Translations under genes and position numbers: made by a program
Shown here: positions 1-13,470 of the stretch, piece by piece
Layout of the letters: the number at the start of each line of letters is the position of its first letter
Position numbering within the stretch: the stretch's first letter is position 1
Notes under the pieces: generated by a model
What the model saw: the letters and a program-made list of their open reading frames with translations, nothing else
What the model was told of the DNA's origin: nothing
Databases searched by the model: none
Assembly (NCBI GenBank): GCA_963576735.1
Contig: OY755186.1
Location: 15,053,970 to 15,117,969, forward strand
Source: Bedellia somnulentella
Taxonomy: Eukaryota; Arthropoda; Insecta; Lepidoptera; Bedelliidae
Reading direction: 5' to 3'
DNA: 64,000 nt

Positions 1-41
1 GGCAGAGATACTGATGTGCCAATACTAACCATCCTATATCC

Positions 42-287
42 GTGTAGTGCCGGCTTAGAATGTCGCTACCCCTTTCTACCCACGGGTGTCGTAAGAGGCG
101 ACTAAGGGTATTGGGGCTTTTTATTGGATTTTTGGGCGATGCGGTTGAAGACCCATCACCAAAACCCTTTATTTTACCATTTTTTCCGCACTCAACTTCC
201 AAAAGTGGCTGAGGAATTTTATAATTCCTTAGCTCTGGCTACCCCTTCTAGGGAATTATAGCCGTGAGTATATGTATGTATGTATGT
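42..287 (+). repeat. F1 repeat, full-length copy
   Basis: This is the first of about twenty copies of a roughly 250 bp interspersed repeat. It begins with a GTGTAGTGCCGGCTTAGAA block, contains a GGCGACTAAGGG segment and a GGTTGAAGACCC segment (B-box-like in other copies), and ends GCCGTGAGTATATG followed by TATG repeats. Many copies start at the same 5' base, so it is a short element in its own right rather than only a truncated LINE end. This copy belongs to subfamily A (TACCCACGGGTGTCGTAAG). No clear target-site duplication was found here. Confidence 0.8.
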
Positions 288-403
288 TACAACCTTTTCT
301 ACTCCAATCTCCAAAAGTAGCTGAGGAATGTACTATTCTGAAACTCTGGCGACCCTTTTTTTGGATTTGTTTGTTGGTAAGTAGGTATTTTTACATTAAA
401 ACC

Positions 404-822
404 TTGATAGGTCATGGGTAGAACCCCGCTTATCGTGCAGTCGAGGAGGGTTCACATCCTGGGTCGGGCCTACACCAATTTGTCTTTTCTAAAGACATAT
501 GTGCGGTTAATTTATCATGGTTGTTAACGGTGAGGGAAAACATCGTGAAGAAACCCACATGTTGTACTTAGTCATGTGACAGTGTATTCGTACAAAATGC
601 GATAGTTCTGCCCCCTACCACGTGAGTACACTGTCCAAGCTTTGGGTAGTACGACCATCAGAAGGGCAAGCACGAGCCGTGTTTAAACTAGTTATCACGT
701 GGGATAAAGCAGCCATCTCTTACGCACTGACTTAGTATCGTATACTGCCATCTCATTCTAACCGTTATCCTGTCGATAAAATAGCGCTCGTGCTTGCTAT
801 GCAGGTGACAGTGTGACGCAAC
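404..822 (+). repeat. S1 tRNA-derived SINE, interrupted
   Basis: S1 is a SINE whose head looks like a tRNA gene. In better copies the A box reads TAGCTCAGTGGG and the B box GGGTTCGAATCC; here both are decayed. The body contains GAGGGAAAACATCG and a stretch around CACGTGAGTACACTGTCC. The copy is split by a short inverted-repeat element at 666-797, placed inside S1's own imperfect palindrome (GAACACCAGGTGAC). It is not a functional tRNA gene. Confidence 0.75.
666..797 (+). mobile_element. Short TIR element (MITE M1), copy 1
   Basis: A 132 bp insert with perfect 12 bp terminal inverted repeats (GCAAGCACGAGC and its complement) lies in the palindrome of an S1 SINE. Its interior (GTTTAAACTAGTTATC, then AAAGCAGCCATCTCTTAC) recurs in the opposite orientation at 5102-5203, again at the same S1 position. 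It has no coding capacity, so it would have to be moved by a transposase from elsewhere. The superfamily is unknown. Confidence 0.65.
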
Positions 823-981
823 ACTCGTAGTAGGTGTATGGTAAACAAAATCATCAAAGCATAAAGAAAATCAGTCCGTCGTTAAAAGATAACCTCGCGA
901 ATAACAATTATGATGGATCTTATTCATTGAATCAACCTGCCTTTGATAACGATGTTATTTAATAATGATGAACTTTAATAG

Positions 982-1316
982 ATACATACATATAGTCAAG
1001 GCCATATATCCCAAAAAGGGGAAGACAGATAAAAGATGTTATTAAAGGAAAGAAGATTTATGAGTAATAATCGCCACATGAGGAATTCATGTCAAAAAAC
1101 ATTAAATTAGGGGAAGACAGAGTTCAAGAGCTAAAAACTCCTTAGTCACATTTGGAAGTTGTTAGGGGAAAATATGGTAGAAATAAAGTATCGTTGGTTA
1201 TGGGTCTCCAAACGCATCGCCCACAAAACCACTTCAAAATTCCCACACCCTTGGTCGCCTCTTAAGACACCCGTGGCTGGGTAGAAAGGGGTAGTGACAT
1301 TCTAAGCCGGCACTAG
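982..1316 (-). repeat. F1 repeat, degenerate copy
   Basis: An old F1 copy in reverse orientation. It runs from a short ATACATACATA tail, through TTTGGAAGTTG and TGGGTCTCCAAACGCATCGCC, to CTAAGCCGGCACTAG. The part near 1020-1130 is rearranged or partly duplicated. Confidence 0.6.
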
Positions 1317-1390
1317 AACATAACTCAATAGAGCGGAAACAAAACGTAGTACAGTACATCTACTGAAAAGTACAAAAACTGCTGAAAAAA

Positions 1391-1644
1391 CATACATACA
1401 TACATACATATACTCACGGCTATTAATCCCTAAAAGGGGTAGCCAGAGCTAAGGAATGAGAAATTCCTCAGCCACTTTTGGAAGTTGCGCGGGGAAAAAG
1501 ATGTTAAAATAAAGGTTGTTGGTGATGGGTCTCCAACCGCATCGCCCAAAAATCCTTTAAAAATCCCAATACCGTTAGTCGCCTTTTACGTACACCCACC
1601 GGAAGAAATGGGGTAGTGCTATTCGAAGCCGACACTACACAGCA
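1391..1644 (-). repeat. F1 repeat, full-length copy
   Basis: A reverse-orientation, full-length F1 copy of subfamily B (ACGTACACCCACCGGAAG). The CATA-repeat tail is on the left and the 5' terminus CACTACACAGCA on the right. CTGAAAAAA flanks both sides as a possible target-site duplication. Confidence 0.8.
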
Positions 1645-2001
1645 ATAAAACTGAAAAAATCCGCTAAAAACTAATTGTCAAGATTGGTCGGTTCTGACTT
1701 TTGTTGCTCATACATTTAATTTACTATGTCAGTGAAAATTCTATTTAGTTTATTATCTTTGGGGGGCTAACAGCTAAATTTATCATATTAAATTAATTAC
1801 ATAGGCAAAAATAGGCCAATAACAAGCTCCCACATATGCCTAAAAATAATGAACACCGAAAACAACATAGAAACAGAAGACTTAACTAAAAAAGAAACTT
1901 AACTAATTAATAAAACAATGTCAAGACAAATGCACCGTAACAAATAATGTGATAATGATAAGTCAATATTCGGCAACAGCAACCGTTAATTTGAAATACT
2001 A
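1645..2001. other. Intergenic DNA, nothing recognised
   Basis: AT-rich sequence without an open frame or repeat that I recognise. Confidence 0.5.
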
Positions 2002-2003
2002 AC

Positions 2004-2130
2004 GACCGATTTCTGAATTGATTATTCCAGCTGAGAACAACTTAAGAATCGTTCTGTTGCATTGAAATTGAAATGAGACAAAACGATGCTTAAGTCGTTC
2101 TTAGCTTGAATGCTCAATTCAAAAATCAAG
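2004..2130 (-). mobile_element. Foldback MITE M2, complete copy
   Basis: A short palindromic element of about 127 bp. It begins GACCGATTTCTGAATTGA and ends with the imperfect complement TCAATTCAAAAATC, and the two arms pair over most of their length. Two further copies lie at 7280-7388 and 14341-14459. It is non-coding and of unassigned superfamily. Confidence 0.65.
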
Positions 2131-2552
2131 CGTATAATTGAGTGAGCTATACTGTTATGGAATAGATCCAAAGTGAGTAAATGCAATGCAATGCACTGAA
2201 TCATTTACGAATATAGTTGACACTCTGTTTTTTCTCTATTTAGTTAAGTTCTCCATGGACAAAAGTTATCCCAAAATATTAGTAAACACCTTTTTTTATT
2301 AGCTTTAGTTACACCCACTTCACGCTGAGTTGATTCCGTGACCCTTGTAAATTCCATTCTATAATAAAAAATCAAAGTTATTAGGTAAGGGTCTGTGAAC
2401 AATTTATTATTCTACTTAAAAACACAAGTGTTAACCATTGAAAGGAAATTTATTGCTTTGGGTATTTATGAACATTTTCAATGCTAAAACTAAAGTCGCG
2501 CTTGTTTAACTTCATATATTTTACAACATAAAAAAGGTTTGGGACCTCGCGA

Positions 2553-2836
2553 GCGGCGGCAATAGTCTTGCCCCTATCTCGTGATTACGCTGTCCAAGCA
2601 AAACGTGGGTACTCCGAACACTAAAGAAAGAAAGTAAGAAAGAAAATATTTATTCGCTGCTACACACGTACAAAAAAGACACCTTGGACAAAATTATATA
2701 CGAACACACGGATTTTTTTGATAAAAAACAATATCAAACACACTAATGACAATGTCACGTGACGTTCAGGAGTATTAGTGCCTCTGCCATCTCCTTAGGG
2801 GATAACGGCGTAAACTTTTGAGTTTGAGTTGAGCTG
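2553..2836 (+). repeat. S1 SINE fragment, interrupted
   Basis: The 3' half of an S1 SINE (AAGCAAAACGTGGGTACTC, then GACAATGTCACGTGA) is split at its internal palindrome by an insert at about 2624-2745. The insert starts with an AAAG-rich repeat and is bracketed by ACACTA on both sides, consistent with a 6 bp target-site duplication. Confidence 0.65.
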
Positions 2837-2861
2837 ATACAGAAATATGAAATACCAACGT

Positions 2862-3450
2862 CTTGGCTCTATACTCGTATGATTTCCGGTGATTTGGTTA
2901 GCATCATCAAAACTTTCATATTTGAAAAACATACATACATACATATACTCACGGCTATAAATCCCTAGAAGGGATAGCCAGAGCTAAGGAATTAGAAATT
3001 CCCCAGCCACTTTTGGAAGTTGCGTGGGGAAAAGATGGTAAAATAAAGGTTGTTGGTGATGGGTCTCCAACCGCATCGACCAAAAATCCCTTAAAAGCCC
3101 CCAATACCGTTAGTCGCCTCTTACGTACACCCACCGGAAGAAATGGGGTTGTGCTATTCTAAGCCGGCACTACACAGCATTGAAAAACATTTGATTGTCG
3201 CCGTTTGTATGACTATAAAAGAAATATTAGCGCCTTTACCCACTTCGTTTTTTTGCGCTTTTCTCGACAAATAAGTATGGGTCACTTCTGAATTATTTAT
3301 ATCGCGTTTGTGTTGAGACTAAAAGTCATGGTGCGCAATATACAGGTTAGATTAGATTAATTTATTTCTCTAACTAACCAAGCACTCTAATCTAAACAAA
3401 AACAGCAAAGCAAACCAAATCACCGGAAATCATACAAGTATAGAGCCAAG
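2862..3450. mobile_element. Pair of 38 bp inverted repeats (possible TIR element)
   Basis: Bases 2862-2899 and 3413-3450 are inverted copies of each other over 38 bp with one mismatch; the left arm begins CTTGGCTCTATACTCGTATG. The interior contains an F1 copy (2930-3179) that arrived separately, because it has its own target-site duplication. There is no transposase frame. It could be a non-autonomous DNA transposon or two separate repeat copies. Confidence 0.45.
2930..3179 (-). repeat. F1 repeat with target-site duplication
   Basis: A full-length F1 copy of subfamily B in reverse orientation. TTGAAAAACAT occurs at 2922-2932 and again at 3180-3190, an 11 bp target-site duplication overlapping the start of the tail. 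Confidence 0.82.
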
Positions 3451-3660
3451 TCGTGGTCTCATATTACTATAACAGAGATGATGTTTACGCAAGCAGTTTG
3501 GGAACCCCAACGTTGTATGGCGAGGATGCTGAGTAGATTTCTCAGAACTGACCGATCTACAGACTACCTAAGAATATGTAGACAAGTGTGTAGTCGGAGA
3601 TATATACAATCGCTTATTTAAGGCGCAACTGAAGTTTGTCAGAAAGAAAGGAAAATAATA

Positions 3661-3901
3661 ACATACATACATACATACATATACTCACGGCTGTAATTCC
3701 CTAGATGGGGTAGCCAAGGAATTATAAATTCTTCAGCCACTTTTGGAAGTTGTGTGGGGAAAAGATAGTAAAATATAGGTTTTTGGCGATGGGTCTCCAA
3801 CCGCATCGCCTAAAAATCCAATAAAAAGCCCCAATACCCTTAGTCGCTTCTTACGACACCCGTGGGTAGGAAGGGGTAGCGACATTCTAAGCCGGCACTA
3901 C
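3661..3901 (-). repeat. F1 repeat, full-length copy
   Basis: A reverse F1 copy of subfamily A, with the CATA-repeat tail at the left and GCCGGCACTA at the right. No clean target-site duplication was found. Confidence 0.78.
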
Positions 3902-3939
3902 TTTATTTAACATTATAAATTACAGTTTTGTTATGTAGT

Positions 3940-4182
3940 ACATACATACACAAACTCATGGCCATAAATCCCAAAAAGTGGCAGCCAGAGCATTAGAACG
4001 AAAAACTCCTCAGCCATTATATGATAAGTTACAAGATGGTAGAAATAAAGTATCGTTTTTGATCAGTCTCCAACCGCATTGCCCAGCGATCACTTAAAAA
4101 GCCCCGCTCCCCTTAATCGCCTGTTACGATCACCTATGGGAGGAAATGGAGTAGTTCTATTCTAAGATGACAATACACAGCA
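3940..4182 (-). repeat. F1 repeat, diverged copy
   Basis: A reverse F1 copy with many substitutions. The tail, the AGCCAGAGC segment, CAACCGCATTGCCCA and a terminal CAATACACAGCA are still recognisable. Confidence 0.7.
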
Positions 4183-4477
4183 CTAGAAAAAATTCTTATT
4201 TTCAATGCTTGTCAACATTTTTCCAATCAGTCACGATAACAAATGAACTACTGAGTTCAATCTATACTTCTATGAACTCAGCGACAAATTCTATAGCTGT
4301 GCTATTTTAGAAGAATTTGAAAACAATGTTATTTATAAATAAAGTGTTACATTGTCGTATAACAGTGGTTTTGTTTTCTTTAATGCTAATTAACGATTGG
4401 CTAAGATTATTGGCTAAGATTATTTACTAAGAACTACAGAATCACGGACTTTGAACTCTCAAGGGCGCAAGCCATAT
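4183..4477. other. Intergenic DNA, nothing recognised
   Basis: AT-rich sequence with no open frame or repeat recognised. Confidence 0.45.
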
Positions 4478-4525
4478 CATATATATACTCACAACTATAA
4501 ATGAAAAAGGTAGCCAGAACTTACT

Positions 4526-4772
4526 GTGTAGTGCCGGCTTAGAATGTCACTACCCCTTTCTAACCACGGGTGTCGTAAGAGGTGACTAAGGGTATGGAAC
4601 ATTTTTAAGTGGTTTTTGGGCGATGCGTAGGAGACCCATCACCAACGATATTTTATTTCTACCATCTTCTCTCCTATCAACTTCCAAACGTGGTTGAGAA
4701 GTTTTTAGCTCTGAAGGTCTGTCTAACCTCTTTTTGGGATCTATGGCCGTGGGTGTGTGTATGTATGTATGT
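4526..4772 (+). repeat. F1 repeat, full-length copy flanked by F1 debris
   Basis: A forward subfamily A copy ending in GTATGTATGTATG. A short reversed F1 3' end precedes it (about 4478-4522), and a badly decayed reversed F1 copy follows directly (about 4773-4935, ending CTAAGCCGAGACACTA). Three F1 units thus sit back to back. Confidence 0.72.
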
Positions 4773-5032
4773 GGCCAGAGCTTCAGAGTTAGAGGTTCTT
4801 CGGATGCGTCTGGAACTCATTATGAAAAAAGTGCTAAAAATAAATGTGGATTGTTGGTTGGTTTTCAACGCCACCTTCACGACATCCGCAGGCATACAAT
4901 GGTTAGTGCTATTCTAAGCCGAGACACTAGGCACTATAGGTAAAACTTTAAAATACACCTACTTATCTATATTGATGGCCATAAATAAATATGTGGCCAC
5001 AAATAATATTCTAATCGTTAGGTTCTGTATAA

Positions 5033-7161
<2,129 letters not shown>

Positions 7162-7279
7162 AAATGTGAACATTTTTGTTGTACCTTTTATAATTCCCAG
7201 TCATAGAGAACTTATCTAAATAGAGAAGAAACAAGGAATGTTGTTATCCGTAAGGGTTCAGTTTATTGGCACTGACTAA

Positions 7280-7388
7280 CGCCCGATTTCTGAAATGAGT
7301 ATTCAAGCTGAGAACGACTAAAATATCGTTTTGTCTCATTCAGTTGTTAAGATTTCAATGCGACAGAACGATACTTAAGTTTGAATCA
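7280..7388 (+). mobile_element. Foldback MITE M2, partial copy
   Basis: Starts GCCCGATTTCTGAAATGAG and contains ATTTCAATGCGACAGAACG. The right arm is truncated compared with the copy at 2004-2130. It lies about 120 bp after the gene A stop codon. Confidence 0.6.
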
Positions 7389-7578
7389 ACCAATCAGGGT
7401 AGCTTACTTTCTCAATTCGATCGTAGCGAAAAGTTTTCAGGAATTTTTGTACGTAACTACGATGGGTTTCCGCTCTATTTATTTCTAAGTTCTTTATGTT
7501 CCCAGTGCACTCATAGGTTTAAGATTTTGTTATTTCTTTGTTCATTGTAAGTTTATGCCTGAGGTACTTTTTGTACTA

Positions 7579-7737
7579 ATAAAAAGTGGCTGAGGAGTTC
7601 GTAGCTCTGAAGCTCTGGCTATTTTGGGATTTATGACCGTAACCAACCGACAAATTGGTGTTTTCCCGCTCAGGATTTGAACCCACACCTATCTGCATGA
7701 TAGGCGGGCGTTCTAACTATTGAGCTATCACGGTTGT
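7579..7737. repeat. F1 fragment (+) joined to S1 head fragment (-)
   Basis: 7579-7640 is a piece of F1 (AAAGTGGCTGAGGAGTTCG). 7641-7737 is the reversed tRNA-like head of S1, with the complement of the B box (GGATTTGAACCC) and of the A box (ATTGAGCTATCACGG). Confidence 0.6.
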
Positions 7738-7823
7738 TATTGATAGAATATTGATAAATATCAACTGAAGTATTTTATAAGATGGTTGCACCATTTATCG
7801 GCATTGAAAGTTACTTAACTTGA

Positions 7824-8535
7824 TATAAAGGAGGATGGGCACAAATGTATGGTACCTGGTCCTAGCACCAATCAGGATGAGTGATAGGTCGTTGGAAAGG
7901 TTATTTGTTTTACAATAAAAATAACTAGAGCGTTTGTCCTAAATTGCTGCCGTTTTTGAGAAAAATTACTTTAAAGTTTTTTTTGACAAGACTGTTCGTC
8001 ATGTATGTTTCATATTTTTGATAAAGTTTCGATTTAATTATGACAATTTATTACGAACTCTGACAGTTTTTACAATGTCGCTTCAGCATTGAGATGTTTT
8101 AAGTATAACAATTACTAAGGGCCAGTTTTTTGATCCGGAGTTAAAAATATAACCATTTGTTACATTGACTATAGTTAAATGACTAACCAGTAGTTAAATC
8201 GTAAATCCATTTTGGTTCGATATTTGACAGTTAGTTACTCTAACCACGGGTCAAAAAATGCATTTTGCTGATATTTAACTAATAGTTACGATATTTAACA
8301 AATTGTTGAGTTAACCACGGATCAAAAAACTGGCCCTAAGTTACACCAGAAACACGAATTATCATAATTAACGAAATCAAGATTTTCAAAAAACTGTACA
8401 TCAAAATCGGCAGCTCTAACAAGATTCCTCCCATAGTCTTTTTTTTCTACACTAACAGGGCTTTAGAATGATATATGATTCAACTTGATTGAAAATGCTT
8501 GAGCATGGGGACCAAAATGCCCATCCTCCTTTATA
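7824..8535. mobile_element. TIR element M3 (712 bp)
   Basis: The ends are perfect 18 bp inverted repeats (TATAAAGGAGGATGGGCA at 7824-7841 and its complement at 8518-8535). There is no transposase frame. A second, smaller TIR element at 8119-8336 sits inside it. The superfamily is not assigned. Confidence 0.62.
8119..8336. mobile_element. PIF/Harbinger-like MITE
   Basis: About 218 bp with inverted ends of at least 19 bp (GGGCCAGTTTTTTGATCCG and its complement), flanked by TAA on both sides as a 3 bp duplication. Ends beginning GGG with a 3 bp TWA duplication are typical of the PIF/Harbinger superfamily. The interior has repeated TAACTA-type motifs and no frame. It is nested in M3. Confidence 0.68.
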
Positions 8536-11500
8536 ACTTATTATAAAAGTTTTAGATACAACATTTAATATTTAACTTTATTTATTGTACGTTTAATCGT
8601 GATATGAATTTGATAACAAAAATGAATGCTGCAACTTAATTAAGATCACTAAATTACTGAAAACTATTTGTCAAAAGTTTGTATTAGGCTAAATAAAAAA
8701 AAATCAAAGAAAAATAGTCACATTTAAATCATCCAAATACTGAAAATGGTTACCGTCATGTTATAAATCTTACAGTTTATGCTAAATAGCTTTATTGTTT
8801 TGCTTTGAACTTACTTGCATGGTACCTACTCTTTCATTTATATAAATTATTGTCATATTTTTTTTGTAAATTGTTCTTTTATACCAAGATTGTTTCATAT
8901 TGAATATTATTCGATGAACTCGCCAGTAGGAACAATTAAATTCGTTTGTGGTTTTATAATTTTAAAGGTATAATAAATAAATTTTATGGTACTTTTATTT
9001 GAAGCTGTGCGTGTTAAAACGAAGGTTTTTCAAGTATTTTTTTTATTTTATGGATTGATGATTATATGTTAAATAAAAAAAAACATACTGAAACATATAT
9101 TTTACCTGATATTTAGTAGCTTAAGATTAAATTAGTAACATTATACAATAAACTCCAAAGGCTACTTATACTTATAAATGTGACGAAAAAAAATATCCTT
9201 TGTAATGCATGTAAAAGCATTTATATTATTAAATTTTGTGCTTACTTATTTTATTAAAATATCTTGGTATTCTATTATCTATCTCTATATATCTCTTTTG
9301 TATGTTTTCCATGTAAATAATTCAATATACAAAAAAATATAATCCGATACATAAATATAGCAATTATTAATCTTCTACTGTTATGTCGCTATCAATTAAT
9401 ATGTCAGTTTTCCAAAAAATAACGTAATTATTACAGTATAATATTATTATGCATTATTGAACATTTACGTGCGATAGTTATTAAACTAGTTTTTTCCTTA
9501 CATAAACATATTTCTAAGTTTACCTTTTTACCCTCTAATTTTGCCTTTACAACTATATTTCCTAGATATCTTAATTTTATTCAATATCCTAAAATATAAG
9601 TTGTTGTGTGATAAAATATTATGACAAAAATGTAATATTGTAGCTGTATTTGTATAATGTTATTATTATTAAAACTAACAAAACACATTGTAGAACGAGT
9701 TAACAAATCCCTATTTGTATATTTGAGTATATCGTCTTTATCTTTGTAGACAGTTTACACGCTTGATGAAAATGGTGTCACGGCAAGGCAAGGGCACGAT
9801 TATAATAAAAAAAATATTATAATTACTGAAGATCTATCAACCTTTCGTTTGAACAAACAATGTAACATATGATATGATTGTTAAGAAACAAGATATATAT
9901 AACAAAAAAGAAGTCTTTGTATGAAAAAAACATTTGTAAAGAAAATATATATTTGAGGACTTAGTTCAAATGAATATTGCTTAAAAAATTTAAGATTTTA
10001 TTGGAAACTTTCGTAATATTACTGTTCGAGCAGCAACAAGTAAAAAGAAAGGTTCGAATTCACTTACGTGATTTCGTGGTTGAGTTGCTTCGATCTCCCA
10101 GAATCGCTGAAGAGGTTATTCTTCTCACTATTTGATCAGATCTGAATGCATCCAGTCTTTGATAAAAATACGATTCCCTGGCCAAGGGATATCGTCTCTA
10201 TTGATTATTTCTTTGCTTCCTTTCGTATTCTACGAAGATCTTCCTCAGATGATTTCTGATTCAACTCGTGCACCGGTGACCGCACCCAATCACATCAAGG
10301 TTCATTATTTTTTATATAATAAGTCTCACTGAGATGCTTTCCATCTTAATACCGCTTCGTCATTTTCCTCAAGTGGACATGTTTTTATTACATATTATTA
10401 TTATATATTTAGGGTACTTTATAGATATTGCTTATAAGAAAAGGGACTGTACTGCTGCTTATAAATGAAATTTAAATTTAAGAACAGAAGTTCTTGCTAC
10501 AAGAGGTCAGTTAGTCATAAGTGAAATATAATCGCGTATATATTAATGACGTACAATTAAATTTGTTAAAGATATAGTCAAATTAATTATTAGATTGAAT
10601 AGTAGTACTTATAATTGTTTTTGATAATATTTTACATTTGTAAGTAGCAAAATAGTCCCTTAGAAATAAACTCGATTGCAGTAATATGTGTAAATGTATA
10701 GAAATATATATAAATAGAAGTAACCAAATTGTTTTAATGTTAATCTTACTAAATGTAGCACTCCAAAAAATGTTGAACTTTATTGTATTGATGACAGTTA
10801 ATTTTAAATGAATTGTTTAAGGGCCTCCCCACATTTTGCAGCTATTGCGCTCACTCTTACGTCAAATTTACTGAGAGTGACAGGGACGGAAAAAACGCGC
10901 GCGCAGGATAAATGTAGTTTATTTAGTTTTATTGAATAACTATAATGTTTAAATGAAAAGTTAAACGTCAAAGTTACAGATCTTAAAGCTACGCGTGTAT
11001 AGACACATAATGAGTTCACATGTATGTTATGCCAGTGGAGCCTATACGGTTCTTTTGAAAACAAAACATGTTCCAATTAAATTTTTTTCATCATATTTTT
11101 CAACAAATTATTGAAATGTTAAACATCAAATTTTAACACCATGAACTAATCACCAACATATGTTTTATTCATGTCATATCAATATCATCAAATCAGACTT
11201 TATAGAATTTCCAAATAATCAATATCAACCTACTTTTCCGGGGACGCCCTTATTTTAAATAACTTATTATGAATGTGCTCGAAATTAATTTCATCCAAAT
11301 TTTAAATCCTTAAATATTCATTTGGTCATCTTTTATTTGTATGTACAGTATTATACGTTGTTACCAAACAATATATCAACTGTTAATATTTCTGCAATCT
11401 TATATAATTCTTAGGTATATACCGTTAGTATAAGATAAAGTTATGACTTAATTCTCACTACCCAAAGAGATTATACAAGTGAATTCTCAATGTGCCAAAA

Positions 11501-11616
11501 TGATAATGTAGACAAATGATTTTAATAGGTTTATAGTGCTTGAATATTTTATAGGTTATAAGTTCGTTTATATTCTTTTTATATGAATGTTTTCTAGGTT
11601 TTGCTCGTTTGATAAT
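8536..11616. other. Long AT-rich intergenic stretch, nothing recognised
   Basis: About 3 kb with no convincing coding frame and none of the repeat families found elsewhere in the window. A slightly more GC-balanced patch at about 10020-10370 has no splice-flanked frame that I recognise. This and the left part of the window separate gene A from gene B. Confidence 0.45.
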
Positions 11617-11882
11617 GCGCACTCTCAGAACGAAAGAGGCTCAACTCAAAAATAATGATATTGAGTTACATTCATAGATTGGCATAAAAAAATATGTTCT
11701 AAAACAAAGGCACTTATTGTTAAGGGGTCGGAAAATTCGCTATCCTGTTTTTTTAACAATCAGTGCCTTTGTTTTACTATTCATTGGATTGAGCATACCT
11801 TTTTATGTCTCTTTAGGATACAATCCTAAAGAGACTCAATATCACTATTTTTGAGTTAAGCCTCTTTCGTTCTGAGAGCGCG
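11617..11882. mobile_element. MITE M4 with double palindrome
   Basis: The outer arms (from GCGCACTCTCAGAACGAAAG at the left, complement at the right) pair for about 50 bp with few mismatches. Inside them is a second inverted pair (ACAAAGGCACTTATTGTTAA and the near complement around 11750-11775). It is non-coding and of unassigned superfamily. Confidence 0.65.
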
Positions 11883-12189
11883 AATGATTAAATTACAGTT
11901 AGTATGTTCAAGTAGGCAATTTTTACTGTTTTGGAAATCATTATTTTTTTAAAGCTTTGTTACGAGCTGCTTGGCATTTTCTAATTATTCTAAACGGGGT
12001 GGAAATAAATGTTTTATTAATCTATAAATACACGAAATGGTAGAAAGAGAATAATAATTATAGCAAGTGAACATGTAGTATTTTATTAGCTAACTCAGAA
12101 TTACTAAGCTGTTCACACTACGGTTCATTTGCTACCATACTTTTTGTATCATACTGCGTAATACGTTCTTGCTCTATATAAATAAGTAT

Positions 12190-12405
12190 GATTGTACTTA
12201 GTCATGTGACAGTGTATTCGTATATAAAGGCAATAGGCCTGCCCATTTATCACGTGAGTACACTGTCCAATCAAAACGTGTGGGTACTACTACTCTGGAC
12301 ACTAGGTGACAATGTCACGTGATGTTCAGAAGTAATACCTAGTAAGTAAGTAGTACCGCTGCCAACCCCTGCGGGGATATTCAGCGTGAACATTTGAGTC
12401 TTTAG
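12190..12405 (+). repeat. S1 SINE, 5'-truncated
   Basis: Begins TTGTACTTAGTCATGTGACA and runs to the S1 3' end (GGGGATATTCAGCGTGAAC). The palindrome GACACTAGGTGACAATGTC is uninterrupted here. Confidence 0.72.
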
Positions 12406-13005
12406 TCTAGAGAAGTGTAATTGGATTCTTATTAATATAATATTAATATAATTGACTAGGCGAATGGAAAATGCTGAGCTTAAAAGCAATAAAAAATACT
12501 TAACAGCATCCCTGCAAAGCCGAGGGGGGGTGGACATTTAGATAAATGTAGCTGATTTAAATGCAACATTTAATGAAATGAAGTTGCTTTTGTTTTGGCC
12601 TTTGTTTTGGCCTATTATTATTCCATTTATTTGTGTCAATATTTACTGATTCTCGAATTTAAATTAACTTTTATAAAACCAGCAAAACCAAGAAAATATT
12701 CTAGATATTTGGTATTTGTATGTAGTTGTAAGACATTATTTGTCGCTGAATCAGAGGTGCTTATTTTAATTAGTGTTTCCTTATATTCAATTAAAATTCC
12801 ATCCATTAATATTACTAACTGCAAATACAGTTTGAGCAATAAGTACATATTATTAATTAATGGCTGTTACAAAATGCATACATTATTATGATTTGGTATT
12901 AACAGCTGTTAAAAATAATTTTCCGAGTGGCGTCAGCTGATAATATTACAGTGTGATTTTTTACTGATTGTGTTTCATGAAATAAGATTACGGTATAAAT
13001 AGCAA
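12406..13005. other. Intergenic DNA, nothing recognised
   Basis: AT-rich. Overlapping open frames of 60-100 codons on both strands show no family I recognise and no splice context. Confidence 0.4.
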
Positions 13006-13107
13006 GAGGTGTATGAGAGTGAGTATGTTTCGTGAGAAGTTTGATAATGTATGAATTATCTGTCAGTTACTCACTTCTCACGTGACGCACTCGCTCTTAC
13101 ACGCCTC
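13006..13107. mobile_element. MITE M5, copy 1
   Basis: 102 bp with imperfect inverted arms of about 35 bp (GAGGTGTATGAGAGTGAG at the left; complement-like end ACTCGCTCTTACACGCCTC). The same structure recurs at 14666-14771. Confidence 0.6.
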
Positions 13108-13286
13108 ATGATTCCGGGGCTGGTTAGTTAGATAGTTAGATAGATAACTCGTTTATTTATGTTAACATAACACGATACAATATAAAAAACAATACAAAAA
13201 GTGAAAAACAATATTTTTGACCTAAAGATTAGTGCTATGGTAACACAAACTAGGTCCTAACTCAGCGCTTGATATTGCCAAGTGGT

Positions 13287-13320
13287 AAAACACTGGTTAA
13301 CTTCTGTTAACCAGTGTTTT
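13287..13320. repeat. Perfect hairpin, 15 bp stem and 4 base loop
   Basis: AAAACACTGGTTAAC, then TTCT, then the exact complement. It could form a cruciform or an RNA stem-loop; nothing around it suggests a terminator or a known RNA gene. Confidence 0.7.
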
Positions 13321-13366
13321 GTGTTCTGTTTACTGTTAAGTTCTCATTGTGCGAAGCTTTTTACAT

Positions 13367-13470
13367 CCATCACCAACAATCCTTTATTTGATATTTTTTT
13401 TAACTTTTAACTTCCAAAAATAGACGATAACTTGATATTCCTAAAATTCTGGCTACTTCGGAGATTTTTG
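13367..13470 (+). repeat. F1 fragment, degenerate
   Basis: Recognisable as CCATCACCAACAATCCTTTAT, AACTTCCAAAA and TCTGGCTACTTCGG. It is heavily decayed and lacks both ends. Confidence 0.5.

Noticed and set aside
4609..4943. Overlapping 70-102 codon frames
   Set aside because: They run through F1 repeat copies and are repeat artefacts.
12595..12891. 98-codon frame, with a 70-codon frame opposite
   Set aside because: Low-complexity hydrophobic composition, no splice context and no family recognised; likely chance in AT-rich DNA.
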